DNA of 13,677 nt, from NCBI GenBank assembly GCA_027371625.1, contig DAHXMQ010000239.1:1-13677 (forward strand), given 5' to 3'. Under the pieces are notes generated by a model, which was given only the letters and a program-made list of their open reading frames with translations, had not been told where the DNA came from and did not search any database. Origin of the DNA: Candidatus Methanoperedentaceae archaeon (GTDB taxonomy: Archaea; Halobacteriota; Methanosarcinia; Methanosarcinales; Methanoperedenaceae). Shown here piece after piece: positions 1-5,614 of this stretch. Every line of letters starts with the position of its first letter. The first letter of the stretch is position 1. The position numbers were made by a program, and so were the translations under genes.

Positions 1-84
1 GAGACGCTTTAATATCTCGCTCAGCAGGTTAAACCTTCCAATCTCGGAAAACGCACTTAAGACGCTTGTATCGAGTACAATCAA
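1..84 (-). CDS. PIN-domain toxin, N-terminal fragment (runs off window)
   Basis: Only the first 28 codons lie in the window. They start with TTG at 84-82, which overlaps the TGA stop of the upstream UPF0175 gene, and read M-I-V-L-D-T-S-V-L-S-A-F. This is the first beta strand and first conserved aspartate (D5) of a PIN nuclease, followed by a helix. PIN toxins cut RNA and are normally held inactive by the antitoxin encoded just upstream. The gene order UPF0175 then PIN and the 4-nt overlap are the same as in the pair at 10066-10880, although the PIN sequences differ. The subfamily cannot be told from so short a piece. The TTG start is chosen because it gives the canonical beginning and translational coupling. 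Confidence 0.75.
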   Translation of the reverse strand, partial: MIVLDTSVLSAFSEIGRFNLLSEILKRL

Positions 85-401
85 TCTTTTGTCCCCTTAA
101 GCGCTTCATAGTCCTCATTAAGCTCTCTGACACCTTCTACGCCAAGCCTCGGATTGATGCCTTTTTCCATGAGAATCTTTTTCATTTGGGTTTGGGATAC
201 TCCGGCAATACTGGCGGCTTTGGCAAGGGATATTTTTTCCTGCCTGTAAAGCGCTACTGCAATTTCTTTTGCGTCATAGTCCCGCAAAAGATGGCGAATA
301 GCATCGCGGACTGCTTCGGCAATGTTTCCGTAAAGACCGGCATCTATCAACTGCTTTATCTTTGTCTCAAACTCGCCTTTGATTTCTACTGTGGTGGACA
401 T
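81..401 (-). CDS. UPF0175 family antitoxin, 106 aa
   Basis: Small protein with an N-terminal ribbon-helix-helix-like segment (residues 1-42: a short beta strand S-T-T-V-E-I-K, then two helices containing N-I-A-E-A-V-R-D-A-I) followed by the UPF0175 part (about 45-95, with A-L-Y-R-Q-E-K-I-S-L-A-K-A-A and an H-T-H-like G-V-S-Q-T). UPF0175 proteins are known as DNA-binding antitoxins paired with PIN toxins. The reading frame stays open back to 551, but the ATG at 401 is preferred: it starts the recognisable domain, and a TATA element (TATATAA, near 431-437) lies about 30 bp upstream, giving a very short leader. The upstream part of the frame is non-coding and holds a 10-bp repeat. The stop overlaps the TTG start of the PIN gene, so the two are coupled. 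A 9-bp inverted repeat spans the start region and may be its own operator. Confidence 0.85.
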   Translation of the reverse strand: MSTTVEIKGEFETKIKQLIDAGLYGNIAEAVRDAIRHLLRDYDAKEIAVALYRQEKISLAKAASIAGVSQTQMKKILMEKGINPRLGVEGVRELNEDYEALKGTKD

Positions 402-433
402 AACTTGATTTTTACTATGTTTTTTCAAGTTAT
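400..433 (-). promoter_or_regulatory. Inverted repeat/TATA region of the left UPF0175-PIN pair
   Basis: ATAACTTGA (400-408) and TCAAGTTAT (425-433) are perfect 9-bp inverted arms separated by 16 nt. They lie between, and partly cover, the minus-strand TATA element (431-437) and the ATG at 401. A third AAGTT follows at 436-440. Position and symmetry fit an operator bound by the ribbon-helix-helix antitoxin to repress its own operon. Binding is inferred. Confidence 0.5.
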
Positions 434-484
434 ATAAGTTTTGACTTGTGAAGTCGTATTTCAAACATTTTGAAAAATAAAAAC

Positions 485-513
485 CGCAGATGAATGCGGA
501 TGAACGCAGATTT
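485..513. repeat. 10-bp period repeat, 2.9 units
   Basis: Three consecutive near-copies with a 10-bp period: CGCAGATGAA (485-494), TGCGGATGAA (495-504) and CGCAGATTT (505-513). They lie in the 171-bp gap between the nucleotidyltransferase at 573 and the UPF0175 start at 401. The rest of the gap is AT-rich and shows no gene. Similar short periodic strings occur between genes in many genomes; no function is assigned. Confidence 0.6.
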
Positions 514-572
514 GTAGAATTTGATTTTAGCTCAAACGCTTGCCTTTTCAAATTATAAAAGGAATTGGTGCA

Positions 573-875
573 TCAGACATAAACGATGCTCTTTTTAATA
601 TCTTCCGCAACTTTTTTTACCCTTATGCTCTCGATGCCGGCAGGAGTGAGGATATCCACTTTTTTGCCCAGCGCCTTTTCAATATGGTCGGACAATTCGA
701 TGAATTTCAAACCGATTGGTTTCTCGAACTCAACAATGATGTCAATATCACTATCCTCTCGCTGGATTCCTTTGGCAAAAGACCCGAATAAGCCGATTCG
801 TTTTACGCCGAAAAAGCTCCGCAGATAGGGGAGTTCTTTTTTTAAAGTTTTAATAATTTCTTCTTTGGTTGGCAT
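573..875 (-). CDS. Minimal nucleotidyltransferase (MNT type), 100 aa
   Basis: A compact polymerase-beta-like nucleotidyltransferase. It has the G31-S32 motif within L-F-G-S-F-A-K-G, the metal-binding D43-x-D45 in S-D-I-D-I-I-V-E-F, and a third acidic residue D74 in K-K-V-D-I-L. The length of 100 residues is normal for MNT proteins. Members of this family act as antitoxins that transfer AMP onto a HEPN ribonuclease partner. The usual partner lies directly next to it; here no HEPN gene follows, and the only nearby one is upstream (898-1407, 22 nt away), which already has another nucleotidyltransferase in front of it. The start ATG at 875 follows the HEPN stop closely. A shared transcript with the upstream genes is likely. 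The domain assignment is firm; the partner is inference. Confidence 0.88.
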   Translation of the reverse strand: MPTKEEIIKTLKKELPYLRSFFGVKRIGLFGSFAKGIQREDSDIDIIVEFEKPIGLKFIELSDHIEKALGKKVDILTPAGIESIRVKKVAEDIKKSIVYV

Positions 876-897
876 TTTAACTCATTTCATCCATATT

Positions 898-1407
898 CTA
901 TCGCAATTCTCTTATGAATTTATAATAATTTTCTACAAAGAATTGTTCCAATTCTTCTCTTTGTCTGGGTGTTGTTCTGCCGCTTTTATCTTCGACAAAC
1001 TTAAAACACAATTCTAAGAAATCCGTGGACGACTTACAAAGGTTCTTTACTTCATTTTCATCGTATTTCCTGTAATGTATCTTGCCGAACCTGTCAACGC
1101 CATATCTTGAAGGTATGTAATATGATTCGAGCCTGTTTACATCAGGCAGTAACTTCATAAAGTCCTTACTCAGATTTTTGGATTCCGGGATTACGAATTT
1201 GACGAGATAGTCTGTATAGATATGTTCGTCAGTGATCAAAATATCAAGCAGCGAGAGGCATGCTTTTGCCGATTTTTCGGAAACCTGCTGGGCGTGGAAG
1301 ATTGCCATAGAGTAAAGTCCCTCATCCAATGCTGGCACGATGATTGATGCATCGTTCACCGCATCCAGTAAATATCTGACAGCCCTTGCTTCTTTAATAT
1401 CAGACAT
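898..1407 (-). CDS. HEPN-domain protein, 169 aa
   Basis: Helical protein of the HEPN type (pfam05168-like). The signature A-I-F-H-A-Q-Q-V-S-E-K-S-A-K-A-C lies at residues 35-50, followed by a second helix pair and Y-I-P-S-R-Y-G-V-D around 97-105. HEPN proteins beside nucleotidyltransferases are commonly RNase toxins that cut RNA with an R-x(4-6)-H motif. Here R106-x4-H111 has that spacing, but it lies in a loop-like stretch (R-F-G-K-I-H-Y), so it may or may not be the active site. The start ATG at 1407 overlaps the end of the upstream nucleotidyltransferase by 8 nt, which shows coupled translation. The second nucleotidyltransferase begins 22 nt downstream. It could also be a non-toxic substrate-binding HEPN subunit. 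Confidence 0.85.
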   Translation of the reverse strand: MSDIKEARAVRYLLDAVNDASIIVPALDEGLYSMAIFHAQQVSEKSAKACLSLLDILITDEHIYTDYLVKFVIPESKNLSKDFMKLLPDVNRLESYYIPSRYGVDRFGKIHYRKYDENEVKNLCKSSTDFLELCFKFVEDKSGRTTPRQREELEQFFVENYYKFIRELR

Positions 1408-1801
1408 GATAGCCTACCGTGTTGCCTTCCGCAATGATGGGTTTTATGTTCTTCACAACATTTTCACACCTGATGAGTATATCTGTCCCATAGAGAAGCC
1501 TGCTGGCATGGTATATTTCATAAAGGAAGGGGGAGGAATATTCCAGGTCGTCCATGCCGATGAGCAGTATCTCAAGCGGTCTTTTTATTTTTCCAAGAAG
1601 GGAGTATCTTATTCTGGCTATTATGTCCATGTCCTTTTCAGGATATTCCCTTACTATTACAGCGATGTCGTAATCGCTTCTTTCGTTTTCTTTTCCTTTT
1701 GCAATGCTGCCGAATAGATATATTGCTTCGCTGCCACTTATTTCTTTTAATATGGCATTGACGATTTTTTTAAGGTCGCTTTTTTCTTCGGCGGTTGTCA
1801 T
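1400..1801 (-). CDS. Nucleotidyltransferase-domain protein, 133 aa
   Basis: Polymerase-beta-like nucleotidyltransferase with L-F-G-S-I-A-K-G (G31-S32) and S-D-Y-D-I-A-V-I-V (D43-x-D45). The third acidic position seems to be E77 (P-L-E-I-L-L) rather than the usual aspartate. After the roughly 90-residue core comes a C-terminal tail (about 90-133) not found in the minimal MNT at 573-875. It lies directly upstream of the HEPN gene, with an 8-nt overlap, in the usual antitoxin-toxin arrangement in which the enzyme modifies the HEPN protein. A good ribosome site (GAGGT, 4 nt before the ATG) supports the start at 1801. The ART-like gene ends 33 nt upstream, so the gene may belong to a longer operon. 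The chemistry (AMP transfer) is inferred from the family. Confidence 0.85.
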   Translation of the reverse strand: MTTAEEKSDLKKIVNAILKEISGSEAIYLFGSIAKGKENERSDYDIAVIVREYPEKDMDIIARIRYSLLGKIKRPLEILLIGMDDLEYSSPFLYEIYHASRLLYGTDILIRCENVVKNIKPIIAEGNTVGYHV

Positions 1802-1834
1802 TTTACCTCATTGAAGTGGCAGGAATATGCTTTT

Positions 1835-2305
1835 CTATTTGCGTGCAAATGCTTTTGCAAGAAAATACACGCCTCCTAAAATCAGCCCGCCCAATATTGC
1901 CACACCAAGCAAATTTGCTAAGTCATTCGCAGTATCCTTTTTTTCTGCTGTGTAATTTGGACAGGTCTCACATGGTTTATTCGGACAATCATTTTTTCTC
2001 CCATGTGCTATTACCGTGAAACCTAGCTTGGCATCGATAGGAACTAAGTATATGTGATTCTTGCCCTTCTTTATATATCTGTCCGGTATATCGATATATA
2101 AGTAATAGTCTATTCTTTTATTTGGATTCGGACCTCCGAAACACTCGTTGTAAATTTGGATTTCGCAACTGTCTGGAGAGATATCTGTAAAATACCAACC
2201 CATTCCATACCCTGCATCTACTGCTGTATTAGTTGATGGTTTGAACTCCTTTGTAGCAAAGATGCTCTGATATGCAAAATAATTTGTATAATGATACAGC
2301 CTCAT
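1835..2305 (-). CDS. Membrane-anchored ADP-ribosyltransferase-like protein (HYD1-type), 156 aa
   Basis: The N-terminal half looks like an ADP-ribosyltransferase of the HYD1 type: L-Y-H-Y-T-N at residues 3-8 (H5-Y-T7, the NAD-binding start motif), K-P-S at 22-24, and the strand G-Y-G-M-G-W-Y-F-T-D at 32-41, followed by C-F-G and R-I-D-Y-Y-L-Y-I-D (64-72). Such enzymes move ADP-ribose from NAD+ onto a protein or nucleic acid. A cysteine cluster (H101, C107, C112, C115) follows that could bind a metal. A hydrophobic helix (about 130-150, L-L-G-V-A-I-L-G-G-L-I-L-G-G) then ends in a basic tail, a C-terminal membrane anchor. The ATG at 2305 directly follows the TAA of the macro-domain gene with no gap, so the two are translationally coupled and probably work as a pair. 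The family call rests on motif recall and the target is unknown. Confidence 0.65.
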   Translation of the reverse strand: MRLYHYTNYFAYQSIFATKEFKPSTNTAVDAGYGMGWYFTDISPDSCEIQIYNECFGGPNPNKRIDYYLYIDIPDRYIKKGKNHIYLVPIDAKLGFTVIAHGRKNDCPNKPCETCPNYTAEKKDTANDLANLLGVAILGGLILGGVYFLAKAFARK

Positions 2306-3076
2306 TTATATTCCTCCATCATATTCCTGTTTTATGAGCATTAAATATTGAAGTCTATAGATATTTTTAAGTTTTTTCGTGTCTTCTTCCCTAATCGGTA
2401 TATCAATTTCTTTTATATGATAAAATTTATTTGAGGAATGTTTAATGTCGAGTATTAAGAATACTAATGCATCGTATAAATCTAAGCCTCCATGACCACT
2501 ACCTATTATTGGCAAATACAACTTTCGTATTTTTTTATCTGAAGTTAATTTAAATACCTCTTCAATGCACTTACTAATATTGCTCGGTTCAGCAACAATG
2601 CCTTCACCTTTTTTTCTTATCGTCGACGCCGTAAGTATTATATTAACAGGTGAATCGTATGGCGAGGGAAGAATGATAGATGTCCCAGGGGGATACTCAC
2701 CTTGATCATCTGGCAATCTCTCTGATTCATTTAAACATCCTTTAATTACTTCACCTAAGTTTGAAATTTTACTCGGAAAATGTTTCATGAAATATGCACC
2801 CAAAGCGCTATTGCTGTCTGTTATGCAGTCATCAATAAATGTGGTATTTGCTGGAAGAATAACCGCTGCACTTCTGTCAAAAGTAGTGATATCTTGTATC
2901 CGTCCAACTTTTATATTTACTTTGCATCGAGAAACTTGTAAAGATAAACCTTTTTGAAGTGTAGCTCTTTTGCTTATCTTAATGTATTCCCAACATTTTT
3001 TAAAAGTTCCCAATAAAATGGTTGAGGGTATCGCACCGATTATTGTAACAAACCAAGGATTTTCCAATATTGCCAT
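2306..3076 (-). CDS. N-terminal transmembrane plus macro-domain protein, 256 aa
   Basis: Residues 7-23 form one hydrophobic membrane helix, followed by a basic stretch (K-K-C-W-E-Y-I-K-I-S-K-R). A macro-like domain follows from about 53 to 230: V-G-R-I-Q-D-I (57-63), the strand and adenine-side loop A-V-I-L-P-A-N-T-T-F (71-80, N77), S-N-S-A-L-G-A-Y-F (88-96), Y-P-P-G-T (128-132), and the phosphate loop I-G-S-G-H-G-G-L-D (191-199). Macro domains bind or hydrolyse ADP-ribose and its derivatives. Membrane-anchored ones of this general shape act as effectors in some TIR-based anti-phage systems, while others (DarG-like) reverse ADP-ribosylation by a partner toxin. The ART-like gene begins immediately after the stop, which favours a functional ART/macro pair. 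A ribosome site AAGGAT lies 8 nt before the ATG. The gene is AT-rich compared with the RPA genes beside it. Confidence 0.75.
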   Translation of the reverse strand: MAILENPWFVTIIGAIPSTILLGTFKKCWEYIKISKRATLQKGLSLQVSRCKVNIKVGRIQDITTFDRSAAVILPANTTFIDDCITDSNSALGAYFMKHFPSKISNLGEVIKGCLNESERLPDDQGEYPPGTSIILPSPYDSPVNIILTASTIRKKGEGIVAEPSNISKCIEEVFKLTSDKKIRKLYLPIIGSGHGGLDLYDALVFLILDIKHSSNKFYHIKEIDIPIREEDTKKLKNIYRLQYLMLIKQEYDGGI

Positions 3077-3157
3077 TAATCATCCTTTCTTCGTTATTCA
3101 GCTTTTTCTATTTTATTGTTTTCCTACTTTGAACTTACATTAAATCCATCCTCAATG

Positions 3158-3189
3158 TTAAAATAAAAATGGGGCACATCCCTGTGCCC
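3158..3189 (-). terminator. Hairpin/T-tract terminator of the RPA operon
   Basis: GGGCAC (3172-3177) and GTGCCC (3184-3189) form a 6-bp GC stem with a 6-nt loop. On the minus strand it is followed at once by a T-rich run (ATTTTTATTTTAAC, 3171-3158). It begins 12 nt after the stop of the COG3390 gene at 3201, where the RPA transcript should end. It also separates this operon from the macro/ART cluster, which must then have its own promoter in 3077-3160. No clear TATA box was found there. Confidence 0.65.
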
Positions 3190-3200
3190 TCCACTTCGTT

Positions 3201-3773
3201 CTACCTCGCCCTCACCGTCTCCAGCGCCTGCGCCACCATCAGCCTGTACGCCTCCACATTCGTGGAGTAATGCAACCTTGCTTTCATAATATGAGGTTCA
3301 TTGCCATACAGCTTTTCAAGCCTCTTCGTGGTATGGTTCGCAGCATCCACAACCCACCGGTCTCTCGTGGCAGCGTCCACCACATGCATGGACTCGGCTC
3401 TTATCGACGTGAGAATATTCCCGTCCTTCGTTGTGTATGTCGAAGGCTTCCCTATCACAGCCACGAACTCAGGCGGCGTGGTTCTCGCAAGCACCTGTGC
3501 AGCCTCGGGCTGGTACTGCCCCGCAGACACGAAGAACGCACCCGTCGGGTCAACGATGCGCCCGCGCCAGAACTCTGCCTCGCTTCCCACGTCTTCCTTC
3601 TCGGTCAGCGTGCCCACGATGAATACCCTGTTCACCTTCGCGCCCGTCGGAGTGATCAGGTACTGCGGCGAGTACTGGTCGCTTCCTTCTTTCACCTGGA
3701 GGTTTGATTCCTTGAACTCTGCTGCAAAGATTCGGTGCGCTATCTCACGGACAAATCCAGTATTCTCTGCCAT
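3201..3773 (-). CDS. RPA-associated OB-fold protein (COG3390), 190 aa
   Basis: Partner subunit of the archaeal single-stranded-DNA-binding replication protein A, seen in Methanosarcinales and haloarchaea next to an RPA gene. The N-terminus (1-25) is helical (R-E-I-A-H-R-I-F-A-A-E-F). A single OB fold follows at about 45-135, with V-F-I-V-G-T-L-T-E-K-E and W-R-G-R-I-V-D-P-T-G-A-F-F-V as its strands. The rest is helical with V-E-A-Y-R-L-M-V near the end. It probably helps RPA in replication and repair in the cytoplasm. The ATG at 3773 is only 2 nt after the stop of the RPA gene, so the two are co-translated. The family is well recognised; the exact contact with RPA is inferred. Confidence 0.88.
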   Translation of the reverse strand: MAENTGFVREIAHRIFAAEFKESNLQVKEGSDQYSPQYLITPTGAKVNRVFIVGTLTEKEDVGSEAEFWRGRIVDPTGAFFVSAGQYQPEAAQVLARTTPPEFVAVIGKPSTYTTKDGNILTSIRAESMHVVDAATRDRWVVDAANHTTKRLEKLYGNEPHIMKARLHYSTNVEAYRLMVAQALETVRAR

Positions 3774-3775
3774 GA

Positions 3776-4717
3776 TTACGCCTCCTGAGCGACCGGTGCG
3801 GCAGTTGCAAGCAGCTTGCCTATATTCTCCTCAAGGGGTTTTACGTCCTGCTTGATTGTCTCCACGAGTATGAACCTGTCAAGCTTCGCTCCGGTCACCA
3901 CGAAGTACCTGCCCACGAGCTTTTGCTTTATCACATCAAGCACCACAGCCTGGTCAAGCGCCTCTGTCGCCATCTCCTTGGCTTTCTCAAGGGTAATGCC
4001 TGTGAGGTTTTCTGTGATCTCCCTGTTCAGCAGGATATCCTGTACCTTCTCACCATCGTCCATCACTGCTTTCACGCGGAGGTCGTATATTCCTTCCACC
4101 TTCCCGTGCTCTCCGCATGCGCCTTTCACGAGCGCACGGTTGCACTCCGGACAGCGCTTTATCAAGCCCGAGCCGCTCTGGATATCCACGATTGCGCCGC
4201 TGAACTCCGTGGGTGTTGAACCCACCTCAATGTCTTCGTTGATGGGTATTATCTCGCTTGTCTTATTGATTTTGACGCTGAACTGCCCCTGCCATTCTGA
4301 GGTGGTTATATTCTTGAATATGTAGCTTTTGCCTTCCTCAACCGCAGGCAGAGCAGATGCTTTTGCCCATTTCGTGAATCTTATCGTGCCTGATTCATCG
4401 CCCAGCAATCCAACCTGCGCGATGGATTCCTGGTTGGCTTCCCACAACTGGACAACCTTGGCGCGAAGCGTCACCCATTTCCCGTCCTCCTTGATATCCA
4501 CTGCCTTTACCACCGGCGTCTCACGGGGCGTAAAAAACTCTGCTCTTGGGATATTGTGTTTTTTCAAGAAGATGTTTATTACGTTTCGCCGTGCTTCCTC
4601 AGGTGGAACCTTGAACCTGTTGATCAACTGCTCCAGCCTGTTCTCGATTTCGCTTAACTCTACCTTAACGCCATGCTTAGCGAAGCTGGCTTCTATCTGT
4701 TTTGCTATTTCTTTCAT
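3776..4717 (-). CDS. Replication protein A, two OB folds and zinc finger, 313 aa
   Basis: Archaeal single-stranded DNA-binding protein (COG1599) used in replication, recombination and repair. The N-terminal 65 residues form a helical region typical of these RPAs. OB fold 1 spans about 70-160 (W-V-T-L-R-A-K-V-V-Q-L-W, then G-L-L-G-D-E-S-G-T-I-R-F-T-K-W), and OB fold 2 about 170-285. Inserted in it is a zinc finger with C189-x2-C192, C201 and H204 (C-P-E-C ... C-G-E-H). The open frame reaches a TTG at 4729, but the ATG at 4717 is preferred because a purine-rich ribosome site (GAGGAAAG) lies a few bases before it. The COG3390 partner follows 2 nt downstream. A minus-strand TATA box lies near 4781-4790. 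Methanosarcina relatives carry several RPA paralogues; which one this is cannot be told. Confidence 0.9.
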   Translation of the reverse strand: MKEIAKQIEASFAKHGVKVELSEIENRLEQLINRFKVPPEEARRNVINIFLKKHNIPRAEFFTPRETPVVKAVDIKEDGKWVTLRAKVVQLWEANQESIAQVGLLGDESGTIRFTKWAKASALPAVEEGKSYIFKNITTSEWQGQFSVKINKTSEIIPINEDIEVGSTPTEFSGAIVDIQSGSGLIKRCPECNRALVKGACGEHGKVEGIYDLRVKAVMDDGEKVQDILLNREITENLTGITLEKAKEMATEALDQAVVLDVIKQKLVGRYFVVTGAKLDRFILVETIKQDVKPLEENIGKLLATAAPVAQEA

Positions 4718-4780
4718 ATCTTTCCTCAAGCCTCTTGTTTATTTTTTATTTGAGAGGCAAACTATACCTTAGCATCGGAA

Positions 4781-4790
4781 CATATAAAGC
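4781..4790 (-). promoter_or_regulatory. TATA box for the RPA operon
   Basis: On the minus strand the sequence reads GCTTTATATG, preceded by the purine-rich AAGAA of a possible BRE. Transcription would start about 25 nt on, near 4759, leaving a leader of about 40 nt before the ATG at 4717. There is no other comparable box in the 129-bp gap. Confidence 0.55.
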
Positions 4791-4812
4791 TTCTTAGAGC
4801 AGGGTGAAAGTA

Positions 4813-4823
4813 ATATTTTAATA
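4813..4823 (+). promoter_or_regulatory. TATA-like element for nadE
   Basis: ATATTTTAATA is centred about 30 bp before the nadE ATG, preceded by GTGAAAGTA. A start about 25 bp downstream would fall near 4843, so the message would be nearly leaderless. No Shine-Dalgarno sequence is seen before the ATG, which agrees. Confidence 0.5.
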
Positions 4824-4846
4824 AGAAATAACCCAATTAAAAATAG

Positions 4847-5614
4847 ATGAACGTGGACTATCCTGAGATCAAAAATAAAATAGCAGCCTTCATAAGCTCC
4901 AAGGTGGCGGAATCGGGTGCAAGCGGCGCGGTTATTGGCTTGAGTGGAGGCATTGATTCATCACTGACTGCATATCTTGCCGTTGAGGCGCTCGGCAAAG
5001 ACAATGTGCTCGGGATCTTGCTGCCCGAGAAAGGCATTACGTCAGAGGAGGACATTGATGACGCACAGGAAGTGACACGAATACTTGGCATAGAGCACAA
5101 ACTTATCGAGATATCTCCTGTTTTGCGCTCATTTTCAAAAGTCATGGATTCTGATAGAATGAACATAGTTGCAAACGGGAATTTGAAAGCGCGCACACGC
5201 ATGTGCATATTGTATTATCATGCAAACCTCAGCCGCCGCATGGTTGTGGGAACGGGGAACAAGACGGAGCTGCTGCTCGGGTATTTCACAAAATACGGCG
5301 ACGGTGGCGTTGATATTGAACCAATCGGCTGCCTTTACAAAACACAGGTGCGCGGGCTTGCCCGTTATTTGGGCATACCTGCAAAGATTATCGATAAAAT
5401 ACCCACGGCAGGGCTCTGGAAAGGACAGACCGACGAGGGAGAGCTTGGTGTGTCCTATGAGACTGCTGATAAGGTGCTCACCATGCTGGTTGATGAAAAA
5501 AAGGACGTTTCCGAGGTAAAGAAAAATTTCCCTGCAGATGTTGTGGATCAACTGCTTGCTCGCATTTCTTCGAACGAACACAAGCGCATGCCGCCTTCGT
5601 CTCCTGAAATCTGA
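4847..5614 (+). CDS. nadE: NH3-dependent NAD+ synthetase, 255 aa
   Basis: Makes NAD+ from nicotinic acid adenine dinucleotide, ATP and ammonia, the last step of NAD synthesis, in the cytoplasm. It belongs to the N-type ATP pyrophosphatase family: the P-loop S-G-G-I-D-S-S is at residues 33-39. Other conserved parts are the strand L-G-I-L-L-P-E-K (55-62), R-T-R-M (116-119), V-G-T-G-N-K-T-E (134-141), F-T-K-Y-G-D-G (147-153), and P-T-A-G-L-W-x-G-Q-T-D-E (186-197). No glutaminase domain is present, so it uses free ammonia, as is usual for archaeal forms. The length is normal and the end (E-H-K-R-x-x-P-P) is typical. Its last 137 bp overlap the 3' end of tiaS on the other strand. It stands alone on its strand, with its own TATA-like box. 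Confidence 0.96.
   Translation: MNVDYPEIKNKIAAFISSKVAESGASGAVIGLSGGIDSSLTAYLAVEALGKDNVLGILLPEKGITSEEDIDDAQEVTRILGIEHKLIEISPVLRSFSKVMDSDRMNIVANGNLKARTRMCILYYHANLSRRMVVGTGNKTELLLGYFTKYGDGGVDIEPIGCLYKTQVRGLARYLGIPAKIIDKIPTAGLWKGQTDEGELGVSYETADKVLTMLVDEKKDVSEVKKNFPADVVDQLLARISSNEHKRMPPSSPEI

Noticed and set aside
402..551. N-terminal extension of the left UPF0175 protein to 156 residues
   Set aside because: The extra 50 residues cross the 10-bp repeat, the TATA box and the inverted repeat and resemble no protein; the ATG at 401 starts the domain.
3301..3855. 184-codon plus-strand frame opposite the RPA operon
   Set aside because: Antisense to two recognised genes and crossing their junction; composition typical of a shadow frame.
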